A DNA stretch of 64,000 bases from Eubacteriales bacterium (GTDB lineage: Bacteria; Bacillota; Clostridia; Lachnospirales; Lachnospiraceae), in contig JAUNGB010000015.1 in the NCBI GenBank assembly GCA_030524715.1, forward strand, positions 1 to 64,000, in the 5' to 3' direction. Under the pieces are notes generated by a model. That model saw only the letters and a program-made list of their open reading frames with translations. It searched no databases and was not told the origin of the DNA. Position 1 is the stretch's first letter, and each line of letters begins with the position of its first letter. A program made the translations under genes and the position numbers. Shown piece after piece: positions 63,923 to 64,000 of the stretch.

Positions 63923-64000
63923 CCTTTCCTGGTATAAGTTTCCAGTCTCCCGTCGCTCACATATTTATTGCTAAATTTCAAAATGCTATTGATTTTCTGG

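Noticed and set aside
1-64000. CRISPR arrays, rRNA, tRNA, riboswitches and intact insertion sequences
   Set aside because: No regular repeat-spacer pattern, tRNA cloverleaf, rRNA core sequence, recognisable aptamer or transposase gene was seen.

Overview
Organism. The window looks like a chromosome segment of an anaerobic, spore-forming Clostridia bacterium, most probably Lachnospiraceae. This is inferred from gene content: the sporulation genes yqfC/yqfD and a BofC-like protein, a soluble NADH-handling iron-sulfur flavoprotein complex, the Rex redox repressor, a TepA-type ClpP protease and strong GGAGG ribosome-binding sites. No rRNA, tRNA or CRISPR array was seen.

Core region, about 1-36.4 kb. 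Nearly everything is on the minus strand, so transcription runs from high to low coordinates. It holds part of pepF, a secreted Pro/Thr-rich surface protein, proA with a folate enzyme and a DUF896 protein, a BofC-like protein with a DUF3048 protein, the block yqfC-yqfD-phoH-ybeY, an M20 peptidase, a GGDEF protein, rlmH, ftsK/spoIIIE, uppP, a three-gene NuoE/NuoF/NuoG-like operon, tepA, yebC, a CNNM/CBS protein, nnrD-alr-ndoA, rex, a plus-strand ABC-F gene and icd. Several promoters and terminators are clear. At least five families of short dispersed repeats sit between genes.

Accessory region, about 36.4-64 kb. It opens with a subtilase, a 49-residue membrane protein and a PQQ-like beta-propeller protein. 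The rest is a mosaic of AAA-ATPase/PD-(D/E)XK genes, ribbon-helix-helix genes, duplicated segments and gene remnants. In its middle (45.06-57.83 kb, minus strand) lies a compact seven-gene operon. In order of transcription it encodes a 653-aa beta-rich protein, a 1026-aa DUF6603-like protein, a 277-aa protein, an 1147-aa protein, a roughly 470-aa beta-rich protein, a radical SAM/SPASM enzyme and a roughly 300-aa protein. Four junctions overlap or nearly abut. It lies between two direct repeats of about 445 bp that each carry the same small ribbon-helix-helix gene. This operon is the best candidate for an undescribed system; its function cannot be read from sequence.

Working together. The core is mostly housekeeping. 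yqfC-yqfD has a sigma-E-like promoter and the BofC-like gene a sigma-G-like one, which fits sporulation roles. In the accessory part, a stop codon in one gene (with the sense codon kept in a partial copy), an in-frame deletion in a duplicated ATPase gene and a truncated small-protein gene show repeated duplication and decay.
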